From Nymphaea colorata (Eukaryota; Streptophyta; Magnoliopsida; Nymphaeales; Nymphaeaceae), in contig NC_045151.1 of assembly GCF_008831285.2 (NCBI RefSeq), positions 124,001 through 188,000 of the forward strand: DNA of 64,000 nt, read 5' to 3'. This document shows, piece by piece, positions 1 through 9,515 of this stretch. Made by a program: the position numbers and the translations under genes. The notes below the pieces were generated by a model, which ran no database searches, was not told where the DNA came from, and saw nothing but the letters and a program-made list of their open reading frames with translations. Numbering within the stretch: position 1 is the stretch's first letter; every line of letters starts with the position of its first letter.

Positions 1-898
1 TTAAATAATATTGCGTAAACGTACATACATGTTGTTAACCATTTAGTCTTTCGGTCTTGCTCCGGAGGGTCCCATTCCTGAAGTCATTTTAAATTAATTT
101 CATAACAAGTAAAGAACAATAAATGAAGAACAACATTAAATATATCATATTAAGAGATCTTCAAAGCATGCAGAGAAATCTCAAATTTAAACTTAAACTT
201 AGAACTTAAATTTCCCTTTGCTTTTCAAATATATTTTTCGAACCCTTTTTCGATAGTTTAATAAGCCTAAAGGTACCAGTACATAATTGTATATAAAACC
301 TTGGTTTTCGGCAAAAATTGCAAAAGTTTTCCATGAACCCTGTTTTAGCAATTTATAATAAATATGAGGGCATTCCCACGAAATTTCATATAAAGTTCAC
401 AGTTGTTGCTGAACTTTTGGCAGCTTTAACTTTCAATAAATTGGACAGACTTTTTCAAAACAGGCAAAAAATGTGGACTTTTTAGTAATTTTTAATTTTG
501 GGTATAAATTTAGTTCAACCGTTTTTCTTCCTCATGTTGTCCGCACGATTTCTCTCTCTTCTCTCGAACTTTTTCCGTTAGGATTTCAGCCGACCCTCGT
601 TCTTCCTCTTCGCTCAAACAGCGTCCGATCCTCATTCTTCCTCTTCGCTCATGCCTTTGCTGCTAGTGTGTGGAGGATGACGCGCGGTTACAAGATGATC
701 CCACTTCTCTCTCCCGCGTGCGCTGTTTCTCCCCCATATCATTATTTCTCGTTTTGCAAGAAAGCATCCATTCGATCGCATGACGGAGGCCAGTGAAACG
801 TCAACGAGAAGTAACCCGTAGGAGGAAAGGCCAAGGAAACACCGACGGTGAATACCATTGGGAGAGAACACCCACAGTAATGATCGAGACTCGACTGA
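1..898. other. AT-rich flank, no gene recognised
   Basis: This stretch is mostly AT-rich with one GC-richer patch (about 540-900) that holds short open frames on both strands with no recognisable domain. It may include upstream parts of the POLA2-like fragment that follows, but I could not align it to that protein. Confidence 0.4.
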
Positions 899-969
899 GC
901 CCATGGGCTTGGCAGAGAAGGCTTAGATGAAGCATTTGAGGCTGCGGGTGGTACGCATGAAGCGTCAAT
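899..969 (+). pseudogene. POLA2-like exon fragment, interrupted by a copia element
   Basis: Once the copia insertion and one copy of its 5-bp target duplication are removed, this piece continues at 5869-5879 and ends in AAG followed by a GTGAGC splice donor at 5880. The frame reads GGTHEASIAPQ and would join, by similarity to plant DNA polymerase alpha subunit B (expected pattern like VASQE-x-F-x-VG), to the exon at 5970. The join as it stands creates a TAA stop because the downstream exon starts with AATAAC, which suggests a one-base insertion. The protein is the accessory B subunit of the nuclear polymerase alpha-primase complex. A stop codon at 896-898 closes the frame upstream. This exon is short, so its identity rests mainly on the better-matched exons downstream. 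Confidence 0.4.
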
Positions 970-1338
970 TGAAAGAAATCAAAATGAAGAAATAATTAAA
1001 GGGACATAAATTTTTAAAGTGGTTCAGCCAATAGGCCTACGTCCACTACTCTATCATTTCTTGTTTGCCTTCCTTTGGTGGAGAGGCTCATTTATGAAGA
1101 GGAGTTACATAAGGGGTCTCTAGTTCTCAAGAGACATGACTTTTCATCTTTCAACATACATGACTTTTCATCCCTTAAGAGACATGACTTTTCATCTTTC
1201 AAGAGACATGTCGTTTCATTTCCTAAGAGACATGACTGTTCATCTTCCAACAGATATGACTTTTCATCTCTCAAGAGATATGACTTTTCATCTCCCAAGT
1301 AATACACATTGAGAGCCTTCTTGGTGTTTCTGTTAACA
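970..1338 (-). repeat. 3' LTR of the first copia element
   Basis: This is 369 bp with TG/CA ends, matching 5495-5863 in direct orientation. As seen on the coding strand it begins with TGTTAACA. It contains a 24-bp minisatellite, and the pol reading frame runs into it before stopping at 1092-1094. Confidence 0.93.
1126..1299 (-). repeat. 24-bp minisatellite inside the LTR (also at 5651-5824)
   Basis: Seven tandem 24-bp units of the type CTCAAGAGACATGACTTTTC plus ATCT fill the middle of each LTR. Because 24 is a multiple of 3, the frame stays open on the minus strand and encodes an eight-residue repeat of the form RDEKSCLL, present in both LTRs. The repeat lies in the U3 part, where copia promoters usually sit, so it could be a reiterated promoter or enhancer motif. 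That role is inference. Confidence 0.85.
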
Positions 1339-1349
1339 TCCCCCCGCAA
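1339..1349 (-). promoter_or_regulatory. Polypurine tract of the first copia element
   Basis: On the minus strand the bases just before the 3' LTR read TTGCGGGGGGA. This G-run next to the TG end is the expected plus-strand primer site. Confidence 0.8.
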
Positions 1350-2839
1350 TCTCATTGCTCCAATAATGAGATTGAGCTTGTTAATTATTTGATAATGGTG
1401 CTGCTTACTAAGTGGCTTAGTTAAAATATCAGCAACCTGATCTTTGGAAGAGATGTACTGAATTTTTAAATCTCCTTTAGCCAATTTTTCTCGAACAAAA
1501 TGAAGGTCAATCTCTATGTGTTTGCTACGACTATGATACACAGGATGAGCTGCAAGATAGGCTGCGCCGATGTTGTCGCACCATAATATGGGAGGTTGTG
1601 ATTGATCAACACAAATTTCTTTTAATAAAAATTGTAACCACATGATTTCAGCAGTAGTATTGGCAATGGATCGATACTCAGCCTCAGTGTTAGAACGAGA
1701 GACAACTAACTGCTTTTTAACACTCCATGAAACTAGATTGGATCCAATAAACACTGCATATCCACCTGTAGAACGTCTATCATCAAGACATCCTGCCCAA
1801 TCTGCATCACTATAAGCATTAATATTTAAAACTGAACTAGGTCTAATAACAAGGCCATAATTAATAGTGTGCTTCAAATATCTTAGGATTCTCTTTACGG
1901 CATCCCAATGGGCATCAGTAGGATGATGCATGTATTGACAAACTTTGTTGACAGCATAAGAGATGTCTGGACGAGTCACAGTAGAGTATTGAAGAGAGCC
2001 AACAATGCTGCGATAAAGAGTTGGATCATAAAAATTTGATCCAATTTGAGCAGATAAAGCAGGGGAGCATGCCATGGGACTTGAAACTCCCTTAGCTCCA
2101 AGCATATTTGTTCTTTGAGAAGCTCGAATATGTACTTCCTTTGAGACAATATTAGCTTATTGTCAACTCTTTCTGCTTTTATGCCCAAAAAGAAATGAAG
2201 CTGACCCAGATCTTTAATGGCAAACTCACTTTTGAATTGATAAATAATTTTATGAATATATTCTTGTGAGCTTCCTGTTATGATCATGTCATCCATGTAT
2301 ACCAAAACATATAGAAGTATTTCTCTTTTTCTCAAAACAAAAAGAGATGAATCTGTTTGAGCCCCTTTAAAACCAAGATTTTGGAGGAATAGATTAAGAC
2401 AGGCAAACCATGCCCTAGGAGCCTGTTTTAAACCATATAAAGCACGTTCAAGCTTGCATACATGATTTGGGAAAGAATGATTTTGAAATGCAGATGGTTG
2501 AGCCATATAAACTTTTTCTGAAATAGATTCATATAGGAATGTATTTTGAATATCCAGCTGATGCATTTTCCATTTGTGACTAATAGAAATAGTCAATACT
2601 GTCCGAATTGTAGTAGGCTTCACAACAGGGCTGAAGGTTTCAGTATAGTCAATTCATTCTTTTTTACTATATCCCTTGGCGATGAGTCTAGCCTTGTATC
2701 TTTCCAATGATCCATCTGCCTTTCGCTTGATTTTGAACACTCATTTACATCCTACAATGTGTTTGGCTTCTTCCTTTGGAACAAGTTCCCAAGTATTGTT
2801 TCGAATAAGAGCATCATATTCTTCTTGCATGGCCTTCCT

Positions 2840-4020
2840 TCAATTTTCATCTTCATATGTTTTCTTGAAACTTGAGGGTTCTTTGTCTTCAAGAAGTGTG
2901 GAGACAAGAGCTATTGGAAGAGAGTGTTTGCTAGAAAAATATGTATGGAACTCATTGTATTTAGAATTAGGTTTGAAGATTCCCACTTGAGATCTAGTAG
3001 TCATAGGATTGACTCGTTCTTGATTTGGTTCATTTTCATTGGATTGGGTAGGCTCCTCATTTCCAAGAGTTTCAGGTTGAGATTCACTATTTGTTTCAGA
3101 CTGAAGTAAGGGTTCCTCTGAAGTTGTGGAGGTACTAGATGATGGTATTGTAGGGTTTGAGAACTGATATTCATGAGGGGAGGTTAAAATTATAGCTTGG
3201 TTTTGAGTTTCTAGATCTTGACTTCTAGTTTTTTGAGTATCAATAAAAGGAATTTTTTTCTCATTAAATTGGACATGTATCGAAATATAGATTTTACAGG
3301 TTCGTACATCCAAACAATAATATCCTTTATGTTGAGGAGCATAACCCAAGAAAACACATCTTTCAGAATGGTAATCTAATTTATTTTTCTGATAAGCTCT
3401 TAAACAAGGAAAGCATTCACATCCAAATATTTTGAGGAAGCCATAGTGAGGTTTCTCTTTGAACAATTTTTTCAAAGGAGAAGCAAAATCAAGAATCTTG
3501 GTTGGCATTCGGTTAATCAAATATACAACAATACAAAAAGCATATGACCAAAAGTTCTTGGGAATATTACCTTCTGCCATTAGAGATAAACCTGTTTCAA
3601 CAATATGTTTATGTCTCCTTTCAGCTGCTCCATTTTGTTCAGGGGTATGAGGACATGATATTCTATGTCCAATCCCATTATTGACAACATATGATTAAAG
3701 CCCTTAAAATTCTCCTCCCCAATCTGAGTGAAAATATTTTATCTTGTGCCCAGTGAGATTTTCAGAAAGTGCCTTAAAAGCTTTAAAAACATTATTGACA
3801 TCTGATTTTTTTTTCATCAAATAAAAATCACATAGTATTTAAAACCATTCATACTCTTCACTGGGGCTGGACCCCATACATCAGAATAAATGAGTTCAAA
3901 TGGGCGTCTCACCTTACTTGAAATAGCATTAAATGGAAGTTTATGACTCTTAGCTTTTTGACAAACTTCACACAAATAATTTAAACAATCATCATAATAA
4001 GACAAATCACACTTGTTCAA
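2840..4020 (-). pseudogene. copia GAG-pre-integrase and integrase, broken
   Basis: The piece at 3817-4020 holds the pre-integrase zinc region and the start of the integrase core (C-E-V-C-Q-K-A-K-S-H-K, then SDVWGPAPV). Between about 3,580 and 3,817 the frame is broken by stops and shifts, although core-like residues can still be followed. The piece at 2840-3580 carries the C-terminal part (NFWSYAF, INRMPTKIL, FGCECFPCLR, LGYAPQHKGYYCLD) and a low-complexity Ser/Thr/Glu-rich linker toward the reverse transcriptase. Integrase would insert the cDNA. This copy cannot give one continuous protein. Confidence 0.85.
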
Positions 4021-4124
4021 AACCTTCTTAACAATGGAAAATGAAGGGTGACCAAGTCTTTTGTGCCACTGCTCAATAGTATGTCTTTCTCCAAGTTGTG
4101 CTTCCTTTTTTCTGCTACTAAGGT

Positions 4125-5414
4125 CTATCTTATATAGCCCATCACTGCTCGTTCCTTATGAAGAATTTTTCTCGTTCCCTGCTGCTTAACATAGCACATA
4201 TTAGGATGAAACTCAAAATAGATTTCATTATCCTTAGAAAAACGTTGTACAGATAACAAGTTTCTTCTTATTTTGGGCACATGAAGGAGATCATTTAAAA
4301 CTAAATTTTGAGATGTCTTTGAAGAGACAATATGAAAAATTCTCAAACCTGATCCATCTCTGATTTTTACTACATCTCCACCTTTGTATTTGGCATGAAT
4401 GGACAAGTTATTGATATCATTGGTGATGTGATGAGTCGCACCGGAGTCAGGATACCAATTCTCATCTTCATTGTCTTGATTCAGAGTTGCTAAAAGAAAC
4501 TGCATGATATGCTTGAGGAGGCGTTGTCTTTTTTTTTTTAAGCAAGTTAGTATTGCAATATGACCAACTTTTCCACATATTTGGCACACAAAATGATCAC
4601 CTTTGTATTGATCACTTTTCCGGACTCCTCCTCTAGATTGATAGTTGTTTTTACCATGACCTCTGTAGTTGGTTTGCTTGTTGTAAACTTGTTTTGAGGC
4701 AATATTTGCAGCCGACATAATAGATTCAAAAGTTTGAGAATCATTTTCTTTTAAGTTGGCTTCTTGTATGAGAAGAAGTCCATGAAGTTCGTTCAAAGAG
4801 ACAGGGTCCTTTCGAGTTTCCATACTGACTTTAAAAGCAAGATATTCACTTGGCAATCCTCTAAAAATTTGAAGAACAAGATCATCTTCATCAATAGGTT
4901 TGGATGCAATGGCTAATTGATGAGCAATAGATTTTGCTTTGTTTATATAAACATCCATAGAACTAGACCCCTTTTTCAAATCTTGAAACTGTGATTTTAA
5001 CTGCATTATTCGAGCCCTAGATTGAGTGGCATATGACTGCTTAAGAGCGCTCCAAACCTCTAGAGAGGTTTTTAAACCAATAATTTGGGTATGTATTGCT
5101 TCAGATAGAGAGGACTTAATCCAACTCAAAAGTAGTTGATCATTTTTCAACCATTCAATATATTCTGAACTAATTTCAGTTGTTCCACTTCTAAACATTG
5201 ACGGAGCAGGTTTGCTTCCATCAATATATCCCATAAGACCAAATGAGATCAAAACTGAAGTGAATTGTGATTCCCAAATAAGATAATTTTCAGCATTTAA
5301 CTTGATGGTGAGGAAATGCTGTAAATTGCTTGGGCATTAAAGAGGATAAGCAAGAAAATTCATACCCGTATCAGAGTTGACTCCTGTATTGGATGATGCT
5401 TCTTGATTTGCCAT
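4125..5414 (-). pseudogene. copia gag and protease with a premature stop
   Basis: The main frame 4125-5252 has a gag of the UBN2/retrotran-gag type, a zinc knuckle beginning CQICGKVGH, and the protease motif DSGATHH. Reading upstream in the same frame reaches a plausible start at 5414 (MANQEASSN), but one TAA stop at about 5337-5339 interrupts it. The zinc knuckle has five instead of the usual four residues between His and the last Cys, a further sign of decay. Gag would form the particle and the aspartic protease would cleave the polyprotein. Confidence 0.85.
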
Positions 5415-5482
5415 GAGAATGAAATGCGGCAACACAAGATGTAATCCTTAGGATCTAGCAGCAACACTAACAAGGACCAGTG

Positions 5483-5494
5483 GCTCTGATACCA
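5483..5494 (-). promoter_or_regulatory. Primer-binding site, initiator tRNA-Met
   Basis: On the minus strand this reads TGGTATCAGAGC and directly abuts the 5' LTR. This is the standard plant copia site complementary to the 3' end of initiator-Met tRNA. Confidence 0.92.
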
Positions 5495-5863
5495 TGAAAG
5501 AAATCAAAATGAATAAATAATTAAAGAGACATAAATTTTTAAAGTGGTTCAACCAATAGGCCTACGTCCACTACTCTATCATTTCTTGCTTGCATTCCTT
5601 TGGTGGAGAGACTCATTTATATAGAGGAGTTACATAAGGGGTCTCTAGTTCTCAAGAGACATGACTTTTCATCTTTCAACATACATGACTTTTCATCCCT
5701 CAAGAGACATGACTTTTCATCTCTCAAGAGACATGTCATTTCATTTCTTAAGAGACATGACTGTTCATCTTCCAACAGACATGACTTTTTATCTTTCAAG
5801 AGATATGACTTTTCATCTCCCAAGTAATACACATTGAGAGCCTTCTTGGTGTTTCTGTTAACA
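5495..5863 (-). repeat. 5' LTR of the first copia element
   Basis: This is a 369-bp partner of 970-1338 with the same TG/CA ends, and it is followed by the target duplication TCAAT. It contains the same 24-bp minisatellite, with the minus frame still open. Confidence 0.93.
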
Positions 5864-5969
5864 TCAATTGCCCCCCAAGGTGAGCTCCATATATTTATCA
5901 AACTGACGTGTCTCTTTATCTGTTGTAAGCTTGAGTGATTTGACACAATCTGATATCAATTAATTTCAG

Positions 5970-6049
5970 AATAACTTGTTTAGTGTTGGAATGGTCTGCT
6001 GCGATGGTGATGGTCGTTTAAATGAGAAGTCAACCATATTACAGTGCAG
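5970..6049 (+). pseudogene. DNA polymerase alpha subunit B (POLA2)-like exon
   Basis: The exon starts after TTTCAG and ends before GTATGT. Its frame reads NNLFSVGMVCCDGDGRLNEK and continues STILQC, which closely resembles the start of the conserved OB/phosphoesterase region of plant POLA2 (F-x-VG-x-ICC-x-x-E/D-GRLNEK). The last two bases plus the first base of the next exon form the Ser codon of the LLQ-C/S-S-VEH motif, so the splice phase is right. POLA2 tethers polymerase alpha to primase and the replisome in the nucleus. Only a small internal part of the roughly 600-residue protein is seen, so this is a fragment. Confidence 0.75.
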
Positions 6050-6170
6050 GTATGTAACTGCTGTGCTTTTTCTCACCTTGGGTTGCAGACCCAGAAAGTT
6101 TTCATCTTCATTAAACAAGTACTAAAGATTGGGCACTTGAGATTTTAATTTTATTTTGCTTATTTAATAG

Positions 6171-6549
6171 TGTCGAACATTTTGGAGGGTGCCGTGTTAG
6201 TCTTGACCTACATAAATTAGTTCAGTATTCACTATTTCCTGGTCAGTATTCACTGGCAATCGTGAACGAGAACATGAAGGGCCGAAAAATTGAAGAATGT
6301 GAAATTTATGCTCCCAACCAGAAAACGTTCAAGGGAAAGGTGGTGAACTTTAGATTGAGAAGGGTTCCACTTAACTCGAAGGAAACTGCCATTATCGTCA
6401 ACAAGGAGTTGGGGGTCAACAATGCAAGACTGATAAACCATACATTAACATACTTACATTATTTGGGAACTTATAAAAGTGAATTACAAGAACTCACCTC
6501 AAGCTTATTTAGTGAGCTATCACTCAAGTACAAAACGTCCTTACACTGA
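6171..6549 (+). pseudogene. POLA2-like exon running on into an unrelated open frame
   Basis: After a TTTAATAG acceptor the frame reads VEHFGGCRVSLDLHKLVQYS then LFPGQ, matching the POLA2 block that normally continues VVGIEG. Instead of a splice donor after FPGQ at 6245, the same frame stays open for about 100 more codons (AIVNENMKGRKIEEC ... SELQELTSS) and stops at 6549. The extra part has no domain I recognise. The join at FPGQ is a likely breakpoint of a captured gene fragment. If transcribed, it would make a chimeric protein. Confidence 0.65.
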
Positions 6550-6555
6550 AACTCT

Positions 6556-6661
6556 CACACTCCAGCTCAGGAAGTGCGCACACTAACTCACTAAACTCTT
6601 GCTCAAAACACACTCCAGCTCAGGAAGTGTGCACACTAACTCACTAAACTCTTGCTCAGAA
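6556..6661. repeat. 53-bp tandem duplication
   Basis: There are two nearly identical 53-bp units containing TCCAGCTCAGGAAGTG, starting about 6,561 and 6,614. They lie between the POLA2-like and choline-kinase-like fragments and may mark the junction. Confidence 0.8.
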
Positions 6662-6839
6662 CAGTCACCATGTGCTAGACACCAAGGTCAGTACAGTGGA
6701 TGGTAGATGAATCCACCATAGCCATGAAAGATACAGTTGAAACTGCCACCATAGCCATGAAGTTAACGAACAGAGTAAAGAAAGAAACTTCAGATTCCAA
6801 ACAGGGAAAGATATTTGCAGAAGGAAGATCATGGCATAC

Positions 6840-7060
6840 CCTTGCATGAATGAACTCCTCAACCCGGCCGTTGGGGAAATGGCCGAGCAGCCTTGGCCCC
6901 TGCCCATGCTTCGACATGCACTCGAAGGTTCCGATCTCGTCCTCACGATCGAAGAAGACATCGACGCCTTCGTCGTAAATTCGAAGCAGTACCTCTCTGT
7001 CTACCACCTCCTTCTTGGACACCCAAACACACTGGAGCACACGTCGTTGGTCATGGCCAG
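6840..7060 (-). pseudogene. Choline/ethanolamine kinase exon 1 fragment
   Basis: The minus frame contains [19 protein letters not shown], then the [20 protein letters not shown] block and EEFIHAR, and it ends exactly at an AGG|GTATGC splice donor. This is the N-lobe of plant choline kinase, the first enzyme of the CDP-choline route to phosphatidylcholine. The first recognisable residues are MTND; a small indel shifts the frame just after them, and everything upstream is unrelated. Downstream of the donor I found no second exon, only a short duplicated stretch. It is a shorter, more decayed relative of the copy at 55.6-56.6 kb and lies on the same strand. Confidence 0.85.
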
Positions 7061-7140
7061 TGGCGGCGGAGGAAGCTTCTCATTGGAATACAGCCTACTT
7101 TCTTTTGCTTTCTCAACCAGTTTTTCGCTTTTAGCATGAC

Positions 7141-7559
7141 TACTTTTTTATGATCGATTTTATTAGAACTGTTATTTCAGTTAATGTAATACAGACAAAT
7201 GCAAGTGACATGTCTACATCACCGTCCATCTGAATGACGCGGCGGTTTAGGTCTAGCTCGAAGAGTGTTGGGTTTATCTGGACCACCAGTTTCGGTATCC
7301 CTACAGTGTGCGCTTTAATCTTGCCCGAGACGTCTGTACGCACCTTTATCATTGGCAGGTAAAGTCGGGTGATTAACCTCAAAAAGTAAGTTAAGCACGA
7401 AAATTTCTTTGGAAGTCCCGTTGTCTCGCGTAATTCTCAAGGAAGTGACATGAGCAACATTTTTCGAAAGGTCGCTGACTCATTTGTCATGAAAATAAAA
7501 AGAAACCTTAATCGGTTGGATCAATAAAATACAAAAGCTACTTTCGAAACATCATAAAA
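7141..7559. other. No gene recognised
   Basis: This is non-repetitive sequence with only short open frames. Nothing matched a family I know. Confidence 0.4.
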
Positions 7560-7667
7560 GTTGCTTGGACGACTTACCATTGGCTTACATATATATATAT
7601 ATATATATATATTTCACCAAAGCTAGTCTGAAACATTGTCAAAGTTGCTTGAATGATTCACCATTAG

Positions 7668-7704
<37 letters not shown>

Positions 7705-7785
7705 CACGAAAGCTAGTCTGAAACATTGTCAAAGTTGCTTGGACGATTCACCATTAGCTTATATATATATATATATATTCAGACC
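7560..7785. repeat. 84-90 bp minisatellite with embedded (TA)n
   Basis: Three units begin with TTGCTTGGACGA or close variants at 7,561, 7,645 and 7,735. Each contains a (TA)n run of varying length followed by TTTCACCAAAGCTAGTCTG. Length differences between units come from the TA run. Confidence 0.88.
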
Positions 7786-8080
7786 TTATATAGACGCCAA
7801 AATCGGTTTAGCTTTTTAACATAATTTATGTCTAACATAAAAATTTCCGATTTATTCGTGTCCAAGAAATTGCATGCTGACCCAATTAAATCTGATTTAG
7901 GGACTATGTGTAAAAGATACTAACCCATGATAAGGGGAATTACTTTCGCATGGTTAAAAACTGGTTTGTATAGGATTTTCGATATATATAAAGCCGAGTA
8001 TACACGACAACTATTAAGCCAACTACCAACTGAGGGATATGTTACAAGTGTCGAATATTAGTGACATGTTGGACTAGTTG

Positions 8081-8081
<1 letters not shown>

Positions 8082-8130
<49 letters not shown>
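8082..8130. repeat. (TA)n microsatellite
   Basis: This is an uninterrupted run of about 24 TA units. Confidence 0.97.
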
Positions 8131-8133
<3 letters not shown>

Positions 8134-9141
8134 ATAACATCATTGTGCTAAAATAAACAAAATACCAAAGCCACAACATATGAGGGATAGATCATGCATA
8201 AGTTCAGAAGACCCAAAAAGACGGGCTTTTTCTACAACTCACTTTTTCATAATACACGGGCACTTCGTCAAACACAATATTAATAGTCAGATGTTGTGGA
8301 AAACCCGGGTAAAGCGATGGTTCTTAATTGTTTGGATGTTTGGTTATATCCAGCAGTCGGCTAATCTCAATTACCTTAATTAAAGTTCATATTCAAATTC
8401 TTCTATCCCACATCAGGTTTGCCAATATAAAATAATCAAGTTTAACCTAAGATCTTTAGCTTGACGCACCACCATCAATCTTTTGCCACCTAAAAGTTTG
8501 AGACTGTAAGATAATTGGTAATCAAACATGCCCTTGCACACAAATTAAGCTCTAGAAGTCAGGTCGGAGTTTTATGTACTTTGTCACACGACCAAAACAT
8601 TATCAAGAAAATACAGATTCATTTATAGAACCGCAATAGTAAGACAAAATCAGAATAGAGCATTATAACAAGGAGCTCTTATTTAAGAAATTTGGCACAT
8701 CCAAAAATACTTGGTGCTATTAGCCACGGTTGGGGAAAAAATGGGAGCCCTACCCCAACATGACTTTTATCATATTTTGGCCACTTTGAGGAAATAAGCT
8801 GCAACTCTCCGAGGCAAAGATGCACCTCACAAATCGCAAATTAACTCATTCCCACAAATATTATTTACGAGATTTAAACAGCGTGTTTTTCATCTCATAT
8901 AATACTGCAAAGTTGTTTTTTTATGAAAACCTTCAGAAATCTTCGCAAATTTTAAAAAATAAAAAACTCTTAAAAATAATGCATTTTATGTGACAATGGT
9001 TTAACTGCATATATGAGATATTTAGATGTAGTATAGATCTGTCACATCCTTGGAAGGTGCTTCAGGGTTCTGTTCGTAGGCCTTGAAGCAAGACAAATTG
9101 TTCTTAGATTTGCACAAGTTCAAGACCCCACTTGCATAAAC
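8131..9141. other. No gene recognised
   Basis: This is AT-rich sequence with short open frames only. A GC-richer piece at 9,040-9,130, just before the next LTR, could be a bit of host gene but is too short to identify. Confidence 0.4.
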
Positions 9142-9434
9142 TGTTATGAACAACACACAATAAACTTTCCTCTCGCACTCTCAAGAGGGGGTTAGAAGCA
9201 ACAAGGAAGAAGACAACGATTTCTGTGGTTCAGAGCAATAATCTCCTACGTCCACGGTCGCACAGATCTCTTGTATTCTCTCTCTGCTATGAACACACAG
9301 AACAGGCACTCACAAGCAGCGGCCATCCTCAAAACATAAGGATTAGGGCAAACCCGCATTAGTACAAAATGACATATATGCCCTTACATAAAGAAAATGA
9401 GTGTCCAGTATGGATCAACTTCCATACACCAACA
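9142..9434 (-). repeat. 3' LTR of the Tork-like element
   Basis: This is 293 bp running from TGTTATGAAC to CACCAACA, matching 13,375-13,510 over its first ~135 bp. Confidence 0.85.
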
Positions 9435-9447
9435 ATCTCCCACTTGG
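9435..9447 (-). promoter_or_regulatory. Polypurine tract of the Tork-like element
   Basis: On the minus strand this reads CCAAGTGGGAGAT directly before the LTR start TGTTGG, which is the form commonly seen in TNT1-like elements. Confidence 0.85.
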
Positions 9448-9515
9448 AATTTGATCAATCCAAGTGCTTGTACATCACATACTCAACCTGTGCAACGTCT
9501 CCTCATCAATCAACC

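Larger units (their letters stand above)
1092..2623 (-). pseudogene. copia reverse transcriptase and RNase H, frameshifted
   Basis: Two overlapping minus-strand frames (1976-2623 and 1092-2105) together cover the copia reverse transcriptase and RNase H. The first carries the palm motif YMDDM within VLVYMDDMIITG and the LYGLKQAPRAW motif. The second carries the connection and RNase H blocks (TRPDISYAVN, SDADWAGC, SRSNTEAEYRSI, TKHIEI-like SKHIEIDLHFVREK). A frameshift near 2,100 separates them, so the enzyme is broken although its catalytic motifs survive. The second frame does not stop at the usual end of pol but runs about 80 codons into the 3' LTR. In a working element these domains copy the RNA and degrade the RNA template inside virus-like particles. 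Confidence 0.88.
970..5863 (-). mobile_element. Complete Ty1/copia retrotransposon, Ale-like, defective
   Basis: The element is bounded by two 369-bp LTRs that start TG and end CA, and it is flanked by a perfect 5-bp direct repeat TCAAT (965-969 and 5864-5868). Coding runs on the minus strand in the copia order gag, protease, integrase, reverse transcriptase, RNase H. A primer site complementary to the initiator-Met tRNA abuts the 5' LTR, and a purine tract abuts the 3' LTR. Hand alignment of the LTRs shows about 15 differences in 369 positions (about 4 percent), so the insertion is not recent. Stops and frameshifts in gag, integrase and reverse transcriptase mean it cannot encode an intact polyprotein. 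It sits inside an exon of a POLA2-like fragment. The lineage assignment (Ale) rests on the style of the gag N-terminus and is tentative; copia membership is certain. Confidence 0.93.
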
